The notes below the pieces were generated by a model. It was not told where the DNA came from. It saw only the letters and a program-made list of their open reading frames with translations, and did not search any database. This document shows, piece by piece, positions 15,312 through 24,265 of a DNA stretch of 64,000 nt. Each line of letters opens with the position of its first letter. The stretch's first letter is position 1. The stretch is taken from NCBI RefSeq assembly GCF_900167145.1, contig NZ_FUWG01000011.1, forward strand, positions 1-64,000, in the 5' to 3' direction. A program made the position numbers and the translations under genes. This stretch comes from Treponema porcinum. Its GTDB lineage: Bacteria; Spirochaetota; Spirochaetia; Treponematales; Treponemataceae.

Positions 15312-17267
15312 ATGAATATTCTATCTATAAGTAATCTTGCAAAAATTGGACGCGAAGAGCCGCTTTTTTCCGGCGTTACGTTCGGTCTGAACGAGGGCGA
15401 AAAGGCGGCGCTCATCGGGCGAAACGGTACGGGAAAGTCAACGCTTTTGAATACAATAGCCGGAGTCCTTGTTCCTGATGAAGGGCAGGTAGTCATCAAT
15501 AAGGATGCAGGCGTTTCGTTTCTGCCGCAAAATCCGCCGTTCAGCAAGGACGACACAATCCGCGAACATATTTTTAAAAGCAGTTCTCCAAAACTTTCGG
15601 TAATCAGGCAGTATCTTGATTTGTGCGAAAAACTCAGTACCAGTTACAGTCCGGGAATTCAGAAGCAGTACGATGCGCTTATCGAACAGATGGACAGGCA
15701 GGATTTGTGGAACTACGAAGCGCAGGTAAGTTCCGTCCTTTCGACTTTGAATATTCACGATATGGAACGGAAAATGGGAACTTTGAGCGGCGGAATGGTA
15801 AAAAAAGTTGCGCTTGCTCAGGTTCTTGTTGAAGACACGCGGCTTCTCCTTCTTGACGAGCCTACTAATCATCTTGACATAACTACAATTTCCTGGCTTC
15901 AAAACTATCTGCGCGACACTGACAGAACAGTGCTGATGGTAACGCACGACCGCTATTTTCTTGACGCAGTATGCACGAACATTTTTGAGATTGATCGCAA
16001 GGCTGTAAAACTGTATCAGGGCAATTATTCCGCTTATCTTGAAAAAAAAGAAATTGAAACTGAAATCCAGCAGAATACTGACCGCCGCATAGAGAGCGTC
16101 CTTCGTTTTGAGCGCGACTGGCTTATGCGCGGACCTTGTGCACGCGGAACGAAGGCAAAGGCTCGCATTCAGAGGGATATGCAGCTGATAAACCGCGAGA
16201 AATTTAAGGAAACAAAAGGTTTTACGTTTGAAGTGCAGGGCAGGCGGCTGGGCGGAAAAGTTCTGGAACTTGAGTCAATTTCCAAATCGTTTAACGGCGT
16301 TCCTGTTATCCGCTCGTTTTCCTATGTATTTACAGCCGGGCAGAAAATCGGAATTTTCGGCAACAACGGTTCTGGAAAATCTACGCTTCTGAACATAATC
16401 ACCGGCGTAATTCAGAGCGATTCTGGCAGTGTAGTGAAGGGTGAAAATACTGTTTTCGGCTACTACAATCAAAATCCTGTTTTTGACGATATGACTGTAA
16501 CTGTCCTTGAATACATAAAGGAAGCGGCGGAATATATTACGCGCAATGACGGAAAAACGCTGAGCGCATCACTTTTTCTTAATGAATTCGGCTTTGAGGG
16601 GAAAAATCAGTATTCGCCGGTAAGTTCCTTGAGCGGCGGCGAACGCAAGCGCCTGTTTTTAGTGCGCCTTCTGATGGCTAATCCTAATTTTCTTATTCTT
16701 GATGAACCGACAAATGATTTTGACATTTTTACGATGAATATTCTGGAACAGTTCCTTGCGCAGTACAAGGGCTGCCTTCTTGTTGTAAGCCACGACCGAT
16801 ATTTTATGGATAAAACTGCTGATACGCTTTTTATTATAGAAGAAAATGGCGATATAAGCGGCTTTGTTGGAAAATGCAGCGAATACATTTCATACCGCGA
16901 ACGGCTTGCCGCAGAGGAAAAGGCAGCCGCAAAAAACGCCGGTTCTGCCAGTTCAGCCGGTTCGGTGGAAAAGCGCGCCGCCGGTACAAACTCCGGCACG
17001 GTCAGCCTTGCGGAAAACGAGAATGCGCGGCAGGCTTCCCGTCAGGAAAAGCGCCGTCTTACTTTTAAGGAACAGAAGGAATTTGAGGTGCTTGAATCTG
17101 AAATTGCCGCGCTTGAAAACCAGAAAACTGAACTTGAAGCAAAGATGAGCGGCGGCGATAACGGAGATTTCAGCGCAATAGGTGAAACAGCACGCAAGTA
17201 TAACGAATGCACTGCACTTTTGGAAGAAAAGTATGCGCGCTGGGAAGAACTTGCATCATTCGCGTAA
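15312..17267 (+). CDS. uup: ABC-F family ATPase, Uup-like
   Basis: A 651-residue protein with two ABC ATPase domains and no membrane segment, as in ribosome-associated ABC-F factors. Domain 1 has GRNGTGKSTLLN (about residues 36-47), LSGGMVKK and LLLDEPTNHLD; domain 2 has GNNGSGKSTLL (about 352-362), LSGGERKRL and LILDEPTNDFD. The interdomain linker with RFERDWLMRG and the C-terminal coiled coil (about 575-645, rich in Glu/Lys/Leu after a low-complexity Ala/Gly/Ser stretch) fit Uup rather than EttA. The gene starts almost directly after its -10 box. Next downstream is tRNA-Gly. Confidence 0.85.
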   Translation: MNILSISNLAKIGREEPLFSGVTFGLNEGEKAALIGRNGTGKSTLLNTIAGVLVPDEGQVVINKDAGVSFLPQNPPFSKDDTIREHIFKSSSPKLSVIRQYLDLCEKLSTSYSPGIQKQYDALIEQMDRQDLWNYEAQVSSVLSTLNIHDMERKMGTLSGGMVKKVALAQVLVEDTRLLLLDEPTNHLDITTISWLQNYLRDTDRTVLMVTHDRYFLDAVCTNIFEIDRKAVKLYQGNYSAYLEKKEIETEIQQNTDRRIESVLRFERDWLMRGPCARGTKAKARIQRDMQLINREKFKETKGFTFEVQGRRLGGKVLELESISKSFNGVPVIRSFSYVFTAGQKIGIFGNNGSGKSTLLNIITGVIQSDSGSVVKGENTVFGYYNQNPVFDDMTVTVLEYIKEAAEYITRNDGKTLSASLFLNEFGFEGKNQYSPVSSLSGGERKRLFLVRLLMANPNFLILDEPTNDFDIFTMNILEQFLAQYKGCLLVVSHDRYFMDKTADTLFIIEENGDISGFVGKCSEYISYRERLAAEEKAAAKNAGSASSAGSVEKRAAGTNSGTVSLAENENARQASRQEKRRLTFKEQKEFEVLESEIAALENQKTELEAKMSGGDNGDFSAIGETARKYNECTALLEEKYARWEELASFA

Positions 17268-17319
17268 TTTGCGGTTTTGCCTGTTCCTGTCAAAGAAAAT
17301 AAGCAGTTTTTCTGCCTTC

Positions 17320-17348
17320 TTGCAAGCGGCTTGAAAACGCGGTATATT
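17320..17348 (+). promoter_or_regulatory. Promoter of tRNA-Gly
   Basis: TTGCAA (17320-17325), 17-bp spacer, TATATT (17343-17348). Transcription would start near 17355, 16 bases before the mature tRNA. Confidence 0.6.
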
Positions 17349-17370
17349 TGACCTGTTCATGTCAGGATAT

Positions 17371-17441
17371 GCGGATGTAATACAACGGTAGTATGGAAAC
17401 TTCCCAAGCTTCACACGCGGGTTCGACTCCCGTCATCCGCT
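17371..17441 (+). tRNA. tRNA-Gly, anticodon CCC
   Basis: A complete cloverleaf: acceptor GCGGATG pairing with CATCCGC, D stem ATAC/GTAT, anticodon loop TTCCCAA with anticodon CCC (reads GGG), T arm GCGGG-TTCGACT-CCCGT, and discriminator T. There is one A-C mismatch in the anticodon stem. CCA is not encoded. Confidence 0.92.
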
Positions 17442-17499
17442 TTGCTCCTTGCGAGATTTTCGCGCTTTAAACTGAATTTTTCCGCTCCGGCTTTTCTGC

Positions 17500-17528
17500 T
17501 TGACAGTTTATTTATTTTTGTGTATAGT
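17500..17528 (+). promoter_or_regulatory. Strong promoter of the rimP-nusA-infB-rbfA-truB operon
   Basis: Perfect TTGACA (17500-17505), 17-bp spacer, TATAGT (17523-17528). Same boxes and spacing as the tRNA-Pro promoter. Transcription is expected near 17535, upstream of the leader terminator. Confidence 0.75.
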
Positions 17529-17561
17529 TCTTCCTGTACATTTTAATTATCTTTTAAGATG

Positions 17562-17586
17562 GACTCGTCGCAGACGGGTCTTTTTT
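17562..17586 (+). terminator. Leader terminator/attenuator before rimP
   Basis: GACTCGTC (17562-17569), loop GCA, GACGGGTC (17573-17580), then six T. It is an eight-bp stem with one G-U pair and an immediate U-tract, lying between the promoter and rimP. It would stop transcripts after about 50 bases unless RNA polymerase reads through. A role in feedback control by NusA or translation factors is inference. Confidence 0.6.
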
Positions 17587-17602
17587 ATTTAAGGGAGCTG
17601 AA

Positions 17603-18061
17603 GTGGAGTATATTCCTTTAAAATCAATGGCGTACTACGATGAATGTGCGCCGCTAGTAGAAGGACTGGGATACATTCTTGTTGAACTTAAAATAACTTC
17701 TTCCGGTTCGACTAAAAAAATTTCGGCAGTCATTGCGTCTAAGGATGCCGGCGTTGACATCGGCGTAAACGACTGTGCAAAAGTCCATCACGCGCTGCTT
17801 CCGCGGCTGGAGGCACTTCTTGGTACGGAAGATACGTATATGGAACTTACTTCTCCGGGAATGGAGCGCAACATCAAGAACGCGGCTGAATTTGCGGTGT
17901 TTACCGGCAGGGAAATCCGCGTGTGGGACAAAACCGTTACTGACTGGGTAAGCGGCGTGATTACAGCCTCAGACGAAAAGTCCGTAACGCTGGAAAAGGA
18001 CGGAGAAAAAATCACCGTTCCTTTTGAACAGATAGCAAAAGCAAAATTCATTCATATATAA
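17603..18061 (+). CDS. rimP: Ribosome maturation factor RimP
   Basis: A 152-residue RimP protein, which helps 30S subunit assembly. Residues 1-80 form the N-terminal alpha/beta domain (segment CAPLVEGLGYILVELKI); the C-terminal SH3-like domain follows, with LTSPGMERNIKNAAEF near residues 85-100. The start is GTG, with AAGGGAG at 17591-17597. It is the first gene of an operon whose order (rimP-nusA-infB-rbfA-truB) is conserved widely in bacteria, which strengthens the identification. Confidence 0.93.
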   Translation: MEYIPLKSMAYYDECAPLVEGLGYILVELKITSSGSTKKISAVIASKDAGVDIGVNDCAKVHHALLPRLEALLGTEDTYMELTSPGMERNIKNAAEFAVFTGREIRVWDKTVTDWVSGVITASDEKSVTLEKDGEKITVPFEQIAKAKFIHI

Positions 18062-18082
18062 TAATTTATTTGGGGGCTTAAA

Positions 18083-19552
18083 ATGTCAGAAATGGCAGAG
18101 GCTATTCGTGCTTTAATTGCAGAAAAAGGGTATACAGAAGAATCTGTAAAGCAGACTATTGAAAATGCGCTGAAGTCAGCGTACAAGCGTACATACGGTA
18201 CTTCGGACAATGCTATCGTAAAATTTGCAGAAGATATGTCCGACGTTGCCATTTATTCACGCAAGACGGTTGTTGACGGCGTGTATGATCCTGTTACGGA
18301 GATTGAGATTGAGGAAGCGCAGAAACTTTCAGACGATGTTGAACTTGGTGATGAAATTGACATTCTGGAAGATCCAAAATCTTTTGACCGTTCCGCTGTT
18401 TCTACAGGAAAGCAGACGGCTCATCAGGGATTGAACGAAACGATAAAGGATTCTTTGTACAATCAGTACAAGGACAAAGTCGGCGAGATGATAAACGGAT
18501 ATTTCCAGCGTGAACGTAACGGCAATATTTTCGTTGATCTTGGAAATGCAGGAAAGCTTGAAGGCTATCTTCCTGTAAAATTCCAGTCTCCGCGCGAAAC
18601 TTACGAGCAGGGTGACAGAATAAAGGCGATTATCGTTGACCTTAAAAAGACGACTTCCGGACTTCAGATTGTGCTTTCCAGAAGTGATCCGCGCCTTGTT
18701 CAGATTGTTATGGAGCTTGAAATTCCTGAAATTGCAGACGGAACTGTAAAAATTGAAAAATGCGTCCGCGAGGCCGGTTACCGTACAAAGATGGCAGTTT
18801 CTACCGTCCGCGAAGAAATTGACCCGGTCGGTGCGTGCGTAGGAACTAAGGGTGTGCGCATTCAGAACGTTATCCGCGAACTTTTGGGTGAAAAGATTGA
18901 CGTTCTTCGCTACGATGCTGATCCGGCCGTGTTCATTCAGAATGCGCTTTCTCCGGCGCAGGTAAACCGCGTTGTAATTCTTGATGCAGAGAAAAAACAG
19001 GCGCTTGCAATCGTAGATGATTCGCAGTTCTCTCTGGCAATCGGCAAGCAGGGACAGAACGTACGCCTTGCAAACCGCCTTTGTGACTGGAATATCGACG
19101 TTAAGACTGAAGAGCAGTGCGCCGGAATGGATTTCTCCGACAAGGCTACAACTCTTGCCGCACGCAATCTGTTTAAGGACGAGCCGGCAGAGGCTGACGA
19201 AGAGATTACGACAGTTGCCGAATTGCCTGGAGTTTCAGAAACAAGTGCAAAAATTCTTAAGGCAAACGGCATTGAAGATATTGTTAAGTTTATCGAAGCA
19301 TACGATAATAAGAGCGTTGAGCAGATAGAAGGTCTTTCTAAAGAAGAAATTGAAAGCATCTATGCACTTATAAAAGAAAACGTTGAATTTGTAGAGGAGC
19401 AGGAAGATGCTGCCGGCTCTGAGGAACATAATGAAGAACCGCAGGAAGAGGAAAAGTATTACTGTCCTGAATGTGGTGCTGAAATTACACTTGACATGAC
19501 ACTCTGTCCAAAATGTGGTGTTGAGTTTGAATTTACTGAGGACGAGGAATAG
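18083..19552 (+). CDS. nusA: Transcription termination/antitermination factor NusA, with C-terminal zinc ribbon
   Basis: A 489-residue NusA that binds RNA polymerase and nascent RNA to modulate pausing, termination and antitermination. Order: N-terminal polymerase-binding domain (1-125), S1 domain (about 130-200, with NGNIFVDLGNAGKLEGYLP), KH1 and KH2 (about 205-345, with VGACVGTKGVRIQNV and SLAIGKQGQNVRLA), then a helix-hairpin-helix region (about 370-430). The end carries YYCPECGAEI and LCPKCGVEF, two CxxC pairs forming a probable zinc ribbon, which standard NusA proteins lack. GGGGG precedes the ATG. Confidence 0.95.
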   Translation: MSEMAEAIRALIAEKGYTEESVKQTIENALKSAYKRTYGTSDNAIVKFAEDMSDVAIYSRKTVVDGVYDPVTEIEIEEAQKLSDDVELGDEIDILEDPKSFDRSAVSTGKQTAHQGLNETIKDSLYNQYKDKVGEMINGYFQRERNGNIFVDLGNAGKLEGYLPVKFQSPRETYEQGDRIKAIIVDLKKTTSGLQIVLSRSDPRLVQIVMELEIPEIADGTVKIEKCVREAGYRTKMAVSTVREEIDPVGACVGTKGVRIQNVIRELLGEKIDVLRYDADPAVFIQNALSPAQVNRVVILDAEKKQALAIVDDSQFSLAIGKQGQNVRLANRLCDWNIDVKTEEQCAGMDFSDKATTLAARNLFKDEPAEADEEITTVAELPGVSETSAKILKANGIEDIVKFIEAYDNKSVEQIEGLSKEEIESIYALIKENVEFVEEQEDAAGSEEHNEEPQEEEKYYCPECGAEITLDMTLCPKCGVEFEFTEDEE

Positions 19553-19560
19553 GGTATATA

Positions 19561-22320
19561 ATGGCCGAAGAAAATGAAAAAAAGCCGGAGTTTGTTGTTC
19601 ATAAAAAACAGCCTGACAATACACAGGTAAATTCTGCGAGCAATACGGCAAAGAAAAAAATTGTTGTCGTAAAGAAGAAGAATCCCTCTGTTTCAGATGC
19701 TCCGCAGAAAACAGAACCGCAGAAAAAAGACGGCGTTCGTGTTGTCGTAAAACGTCCTGCTGCTCAGTCTTCCGTTGAGGCACAGGATAAGGCTGAAAAT
19801 TCAGAGAAAGCTTCTGACAAAAACGAAAAGGCTGCTGCATCAGCTTCAAAAACAGAAGTGCGTCCTCAGAAAAGAACGTTTGAACTTAATACAGCCCGCC
19901 CGAACGTCAAGGCAGGAAACCTGTCTGACTATGCACGCCGTGACAGAAACGGCGGTTACGGAAGGAACGGCTATGGTAACGGCGGACAGAACCGCAGTTC
20001 AGGACGCGACGGAAGCGCCGGCGGATTTACGGGTGCACAGGCACGACAGAGTTACCAGAACCGCGAACGTGACGGTCAGGGCAGACAGGGCGGTTATCGC
20101 GGAAACGGCGGACAGAACCGCGGGCAGAACGGCAGTACCGGCGGATTTCAGCGTAGGGACGGCGGTAATTTCCAGAATCGCGGCGGTGCCGGCGGATTTC
20201 AGCGCCGGGATGGCGCAGGATTCGGAACTTCCCGTCCGGGATTTCAGAACCGCACCGGTACAGGCGGCGGATTTCGTTCAGGCGGAGGCGCTCCTGGTGC
20301 TGTTCCTCCTATTATGCAGTCACGTACTCCTGCAAAAAAGACTTTTAAGGGAAAGAAGCAGGTATATAATAGAAAGGACGAGGAACAGTACGACATTAAC
20401 CTGTTTGAGTCCAAGAAAAAGAGTGAAACTCCGGCAAGCGTAGTTCCAAAGTCCATCGAAATAATGGAAACGATTTCCGTTTCTGATTTGGCACGCAAGA
20501 TGAATTTAAAAGCGGCAGAAATTATCGGAAAACTGTTTGCAATGGGAATGATGGTAAAAATCACCGAATCCATTGATTCAGATACGGCAATTCTGCTTGC
20601 GTCAGAATACGGCTGTGACGTAAAGCTTGTCAGCCTGTACGATGAAACTGTCATCGAAAGCGATAAAGGTTCGGAAGATTCATTGCTTCCTCGTCCGCCG
20701 ATTGTTACCGTTATGGGACACGTTGACCACGGTAAGACAAAAACTCTTGATGCAATACGCCACGCACACGTTGCAGAAGGCGAGGCAGGCGGAATTACGC
20801 AGTCAATCGGTGCTTATTCAGTAAGGACAGAAAAAGGTGCAATCACGTTCCTTGATACTCCGGGTCACGAAGCATTTACGATGATGCGAGCCCGCGGTGC
20901 TCAGGTTACGGATATAGTAGTTCTTGTTGTTGCTGCTGATGACGGCGTTATGCCTCAGACTCTGGAAGCTATTGCTCATGCAAAAGATGCTAAAGTTCCG
21001 ATTATTGTTGCTGTAAATAAGTGTGATAAGCCGGAAGCTAATCCGGACCGCGTAAAGACTCAGCTTAGCGAGCAGGGACTTACTCCTGAAGAATGGGGCG
21101 GCGATACGCAGTACGTTCACATTTCTGCCCTTAAAAAAGAAGGTATTGACGATTTGCTTGATGCAATTCTGCTTCAGGCAGAGATGCTTGAATTAAAGGC
21201 AACGTATGAATGCCGTGCCGAAGGAAAAATTCTTGAGTCACGCATTGACCAGGGACGCGGCGTTGTATCGTCCGTTATTGTTCAGCGCGGTACTTTGCAT
21301 CAGGGCGACCCGTTTGTTGCCGGTATTTACAGCGGACGCGTTCGTGCTTTGTTTGACGACAGGGGAAACCGCGTGCAGGAAGCTGGTCCTTCAATGCCTG
21401 TAGAAGTTCTTGGTATGGAAGAAATGCCGAATGCCGGCGATCCGTTCCAGGTTACTGAAAACGAAAAAGAGGCACGCGCTATTTCTACAAAACGTCAGGA
21501 ACTCAAGCGCTTTGAAGATGCAAAGGCTGTTAAGAAAGTAACGCTTGACAATCTGTATTCTACTATTGAACAGAATGAGATAAAGGAATTCAAGGTTATC
21601 ATCAAGGCTGACTTGCAGGGTTCTGCTGAAGCTTTGAAAGCTTCTCTTGAAAAACTTTCTACCAAAGACATACGTCTTGTTGTCATTCATTCATCTGCCG
21701 GTGCAATTAACGAAAGCGACGTTACGCTTGCTGCTGCTGATTCAAATGCAATCATTATCGGATTTAACGTTCGTCCGACGCCAAAGGCAAAACTTCTGGC
21801 TGACCAGGAAAGCGTTGATATCCGCAAATACAATATCATCTATAAGTGCGTTGAGGAAATTAAGGCGGCTATGGAAGGTATGCTCCAGCCGGATACAAAA
21901 GAACAGGTTATCGGTGGTGTTGAAGTACGCAATACGTTCAAAGTTCCAAAAGTCGGTGTTATTGCCGGATGTTACGTTACGGACGGATGCGTTCGCCGTT
22001 CTTCTATGATAAACCTTATCCGCGACGGAATCGTAAAGTATACTGGAAAAATTACGTCCCTCAAGCGCTTTAAGGACGATGCAAAAGAAGTTGCATCTGG
22101 TTTTGAATGCGGTATCGGTCTTGAAAACTGGCAGGACATTCAGGTTGGTGACCACTTTGAAGTATTCGAGTATATAGAAGTTGCCCGAAAACTTGGTGAC
22201 GAACTTCACGATGACCGTGCTGCCAATGAAAAGAAAGCTGCTGAGGCTGCAAAAAAAGCAATGGCAGAAGCTGCTTCTAAAAACAAAGATGCCGCAGATG
22301 CTTCGGAGGATGCTGAATAA
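19561..22320 (+). CDS. infB: Translation initiation factor IF-2
   Basis: A 919-residue IF-2, the GTPase that brings fMet-tRNA to the 30S subunit. The N-terminal 255 residues are low complexity: first Lys/Ala/Glu rich, then from about residue 125 to 245 rich in Gly, Arg, Asn and Gln with repeated GGFQRRDG and GGQNR units. An IF2-N motif (SVSDLARKMN) is near residue 305. The G domain has GHVDHGKT at about 384-391, DTPGHE and NKCD; domains II to IV follow, ending in an Ala/Lys-rich tail. The ATG is nine bases after nusA, and its stop overlaps rbfA by one base. Confidence 0.96.
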   Translation: MAEENEKKPEFVVHKKQPDNTQVNSASNTAKKKIVVVKKKNPSVSDAPQKTEPQKKDGVRVVVKRPAAQSSVEAQDKAENSEKASDKNEKAAASASKTEVRPQKRTFELNTARPNVKAGNLSDYARRDRNGGYGRNGYGNGGQNRSSGRDGSAGGFTGAQARQSYQNRERDGQGRQGGYRGNGGQNRGQNGSTGGFQRRDGGNFQNRGGAGGFQRRDGAGFGTSRPGFQNRTGTGGGFRSGGGAPGAVPPIMQSRTPAKKTFKGKKQVYNRKDEEQYDINLFESKKKSETPASVVPKSIEIMETISVSDLARKMNLKAAEIIGKLFAMGMMVKITESIDSDTAILLASEYGCDVKLVSLYDETVIESDKGSEDSLLPRPPIVTVMGHVDHGKTKTLDAIRHAHVAEGEAGGITQSIGAYSVRTEKGAITFLDTPGHEAFTMMRARGAQVTDIVVLVVAADDGVMPQTLEAIAHAKDAKVPIIVAVNKCDKPEANPDRVKTQLSEQGLTPEEWGGDTQYVHISALKKEGIDDLLDAILLQAEMLELKATYECRAEGKILESRIDQGRGVVSSVIVQRGTLHQGDPFVAGIYSGRVRALFDDRGNRVQEAGPSMPVEVLGMEEMPNAGDPFQVTENEKEARAISTKRQELKRFEDAKAVKKVTLDNLYSTIEQNEIKEFKVIIKADLQGSAEALKASLEKLSTKDIRLVVIHSSAGAINESDVTLAAADSNAIIIGFNVRPTPKAKLLADQESVDIRKYNIIYKCVEEIKAAMEGMLQPDTKEQVIGGVEVRNTFKVPKVGVIAGCYVTDGCVRRSSMINLIRDGIVKYTGKITSLKRFKDDAKEVASGFECGIGLENWQDIQVGDHFEVFEYIEVARKLGDELHDDRAANEKKAAEAAKKAMAEAASKNKDAADASEDAE

Positions 22321-22727
22321 TGGGTCAGTATAGAATGGAGCGGCTGAATGCCCAGCTACGTGAGGAAATTTCAAAAATTATTCTTCACGGAGATGTAAAA
22401 GATCCGCGCGTATCAACATTTCTTTCAATAAACCGTGTTGAGGTTACGTCAGATTTGGGGTATGCAAAGGTTTTTGTTTCCAGCTTTTTGTCTGATTCTC
22501 AGCTTGAAAAAGGTGTTGACGGTCTTAACAGTGCGGCAGGTTTCATTCAGTCTTCAATTGCGAAGAAAATGCGCCTGCGCCAGTTTCCAAAATTCACTTT
22601 TGTAGTGGATTCAGGAATGAAGTCCGGCTTCCGTATGGTTCAGAAACTGAATGCACTTGAAGAAGAATCAAAGGCTCTTGAAAATGAAAAAGCCGCAAAT
22701 TCTTCTTCCGGCGCGGATGAAGAATAA
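22320..22727 (+). CDS. rbfA: 30S ribosome-binding factor RbfA
   Basis: A 135-residue RbfA, a KH-like protein needed for late 30S maturation and 16S 5'-end processing. The N-terminal segment RMERLNAQLREEISKII and the central KVFVSSFL strand and RLRQFPKFTFVVDSGMKSGFRM match the family. The C-terminal 25 residues are a Ser/Glu-rich tail. Its ATG overlaps the infB stop codon by one base, which suggests translational coupling. Confidence 0.93.
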   Translation: MGQYRMERLNAQLREEISKIILHGDVKDPRVSTFLSINRVEVTSDLGYAKVFVSSFLSDSQLEKGVDGLNSAAGFIQSSIAKKMRLRQFPKFTFVVDSGMKSGFRMVQKLNALEEESKALENEKAANSSSGADEE

Positions 22728-22748
22728 ACGTAACGGTACGGATTTGCA

Positions 22749-23837
22749 ATGGATTTTGATAAAATAGTCTTGTTTGCAAAGCAGCCGGGACAGACATCGT
22801 TTTCATCGTTGTTTACCATAAAACATGCGCTGGGTACTAAAAAAGCAGGACATACCGGTACTTTAGACAGTTTTGCAAGCGGACTGCTTGTTGTCTGTGC
22901 CGGAAGCCTTACCCGTATTGCCTCGCGCATTACTGAATTTGACAAGGAATATGAGGCAGTCCTTCAATTTGGCGCGGAAACTGATACCCTTGAATGTACT
23001 GGTTCTGTGGTGCGGACTGCTGCCTTGCCGTCAAAAAAAAATGTTGAGGCTGCCGTTTCTCAGTTTTCAGGTACGCTAATGCAGCGTCCGCCGCTTTTTT
23101 CCGCAATTCATATTGACGGAAAGCGCGCCAGTGATATTGCACGAAGCGGAAAGTCAGCTGAAATGCCGGAGCGGCAGATAACTGTCTATAATTCAAAAAT
23201 TCTTGAATGGAAATGCAATGAGGACGGTGCTGTTTCTGCCGTGCGCATTTTGTTTAATGTTTCAAAAGGAACGTATATACGAAGTCTTGCGCGCGATATT
23301 GGTGCTGCATGCGGAAGTGCCGCGCATCTTACAGGTCTGTACAGGACTCGCGTAGGTTCGTTTTCGGTAGAAAATGCCGCCGGTTTTGATTTGCTTCCTG
23401 ACTTTACGATTGAAAGTGCTCTTCAAAATGCAGAAACGCTTTGTGCCGCAGAAAAACGGCGTGCGCAGCTTGAACTTGATTTGAAGGCGCGCGGAATTCC
23501 TCGCCGTGAATGGAAATCATATATGCCGGATAACAGGGAAGGTTCGCCGGCGGAAGAACTTTTACAGCGCCAGGTGTGCGAAAAAGCGTACGATATGAAC
23601 AGGCAGATTGCCGTACAATGCGGTTTTGCCTGTCTTACAGTGCGTAAAGATATGGAAAATGTTTTCAGGAACGGCGGAAAACTCCGTTCTGCTATGTTTG
23701 ACGTTTCACCGTTTACGTTACAGGAAGATTTTGCCGCCGTCTTTACGTCTGATGAGCGTTTTGCAGGGCTTTTGCAGAAAGATTGCGAAGGATATTTTGG
23801 ATATGCGTTCGTAAATTCATCTTTCGGACAGCACTGA
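22749..23837 (+). CDS. truB: tRNA pseudouridine(55) synthase TruB, with C-terminal extension
   Basis: A 362-residue enzyme that converts U55 of the tRNA T loop to pseudouridine. The catalytic Asp is residue 40 in GHTGTLDSFASG; other family segments are RPPLFSAIHIDGKRASDIAR and the KGTYIRSLARDIG block. The family norm is about 300 residues. Here about 100 residues after the catalytic core (from near residue 260) do not resemble a PUA domain that I recognise, although a PUA-like role is possible. The ATG is 21 bases after rbfA with only a weak ribosome site. Confidence 0.92.
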   Translation: MDFDKIVLFAKQPGQTSFSSLFTIKHALGTKKAGHTGTLDSFASGLLVVCAGSLTRIASRITEFDKEYEAVLQFGAETDTLECTGSVVRTAALPSKKNVEAAVSQFSGTLMQRPPLFSAIHIDGKRASDIARSGKSAEMPERQITVYNSKILEWKCNEDGAVSAVRILFNVSKGTYIRSLARDIGAACGSAAHLTGLYRTRVGSFSVENAAGFDLLPDFTIESALQNAETLCAAEKRRAQLELDLKARGIPRREWKSYMPDNREGSPAEELLQRQVCEKAYDMNRQIAVQCGFACLTVRKDMENVFRNGGKLRSAMFDVSPFTLQEDFAAVFTSDERFAGLLQKDCEGYFGYAFVNSSFGQH

Positions 23838-23854
23838 CCGCCGTCTTTTGTGCG

Positions 23855-23883
23855 TTGACTAGAATACAGTTCGTAGGTAAAAT
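23855..23883 (+). promoter_or_regulatory. Promoter of the bactofilin operon, predicted leaderless start
   Basis: TTGACT (23855-23860), exact 17-bp spacer, TAAAAT (23878-23883), six bases, then ATG at 23890. The expected +1 is the start codon. No Shine-Dalgarno is present. Confidence 0.68.
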
Positions 23884-23889
23884 AAGAAT

Positions 23890-24249
23890 ATGTTTGATGT
23901 AAAAGAAACTGATTACTTCGATATTGAAGATGATACGTTTGATACTGTCCTAGAACCAGGAATTCGTTTTACCGGTAATATAAAATTCATAAAGCCGTTT
24001 ATGATTCGCGGCAAAGTGAACGGAAAAATTGATGCTACAAGCGATCTTGTCATTGATTCCTGCTCGGAAGTTAATGCTGACATAAATGCAGTGCGTGTCC
24101 TGATAAAAGGCAAGGTTCACGGAAATGTAACTGCCCGTGATCTTGTGTTTGTTTCATCAACAGGAATTCTTGACGGTGATATTACCTCAAAACACGTTGT
24201 TCTTGAACCGGGCAGTACGTTTTCCGGTCGTTGTACAATGGTAAAATAA
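23890..24249 (+). CDS. Bactofilin-family protein
   Basis: A 119-residue bactofilin (polymer-forming cytoskeletal protein). These proteins assemble into nucleotide-free filaments of stacked right-handed beta-helices that affect cell shape and envelope synthesis. The beta-helix covers about residues 18-115, with short repeated turns such as GKVNGKIDATSDLVIDS, GKVHGNVTARDLVFVS and GDITSKHVVLEPG. The N-terminal tail is short and acidic. The gene starts a small operon with a TPR protein and mtaB. A role in helical cell shape is plausible for a spirochaete but not shown here. Confidence 0.88.
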   Translation: MFDVKETDYFDIEDDTFDTVLEPGIRFTGNIKFIKPFMIRGKVNGKIDATSDLVIDSCSEVNADINAVRVLIKGKVHGNVTARDLVFVSSTGILDGDITSKHVVLEPGSTFSGRCTMVK

Positions 24250-24265
24250 AAAGAGCGGTGGAAGT

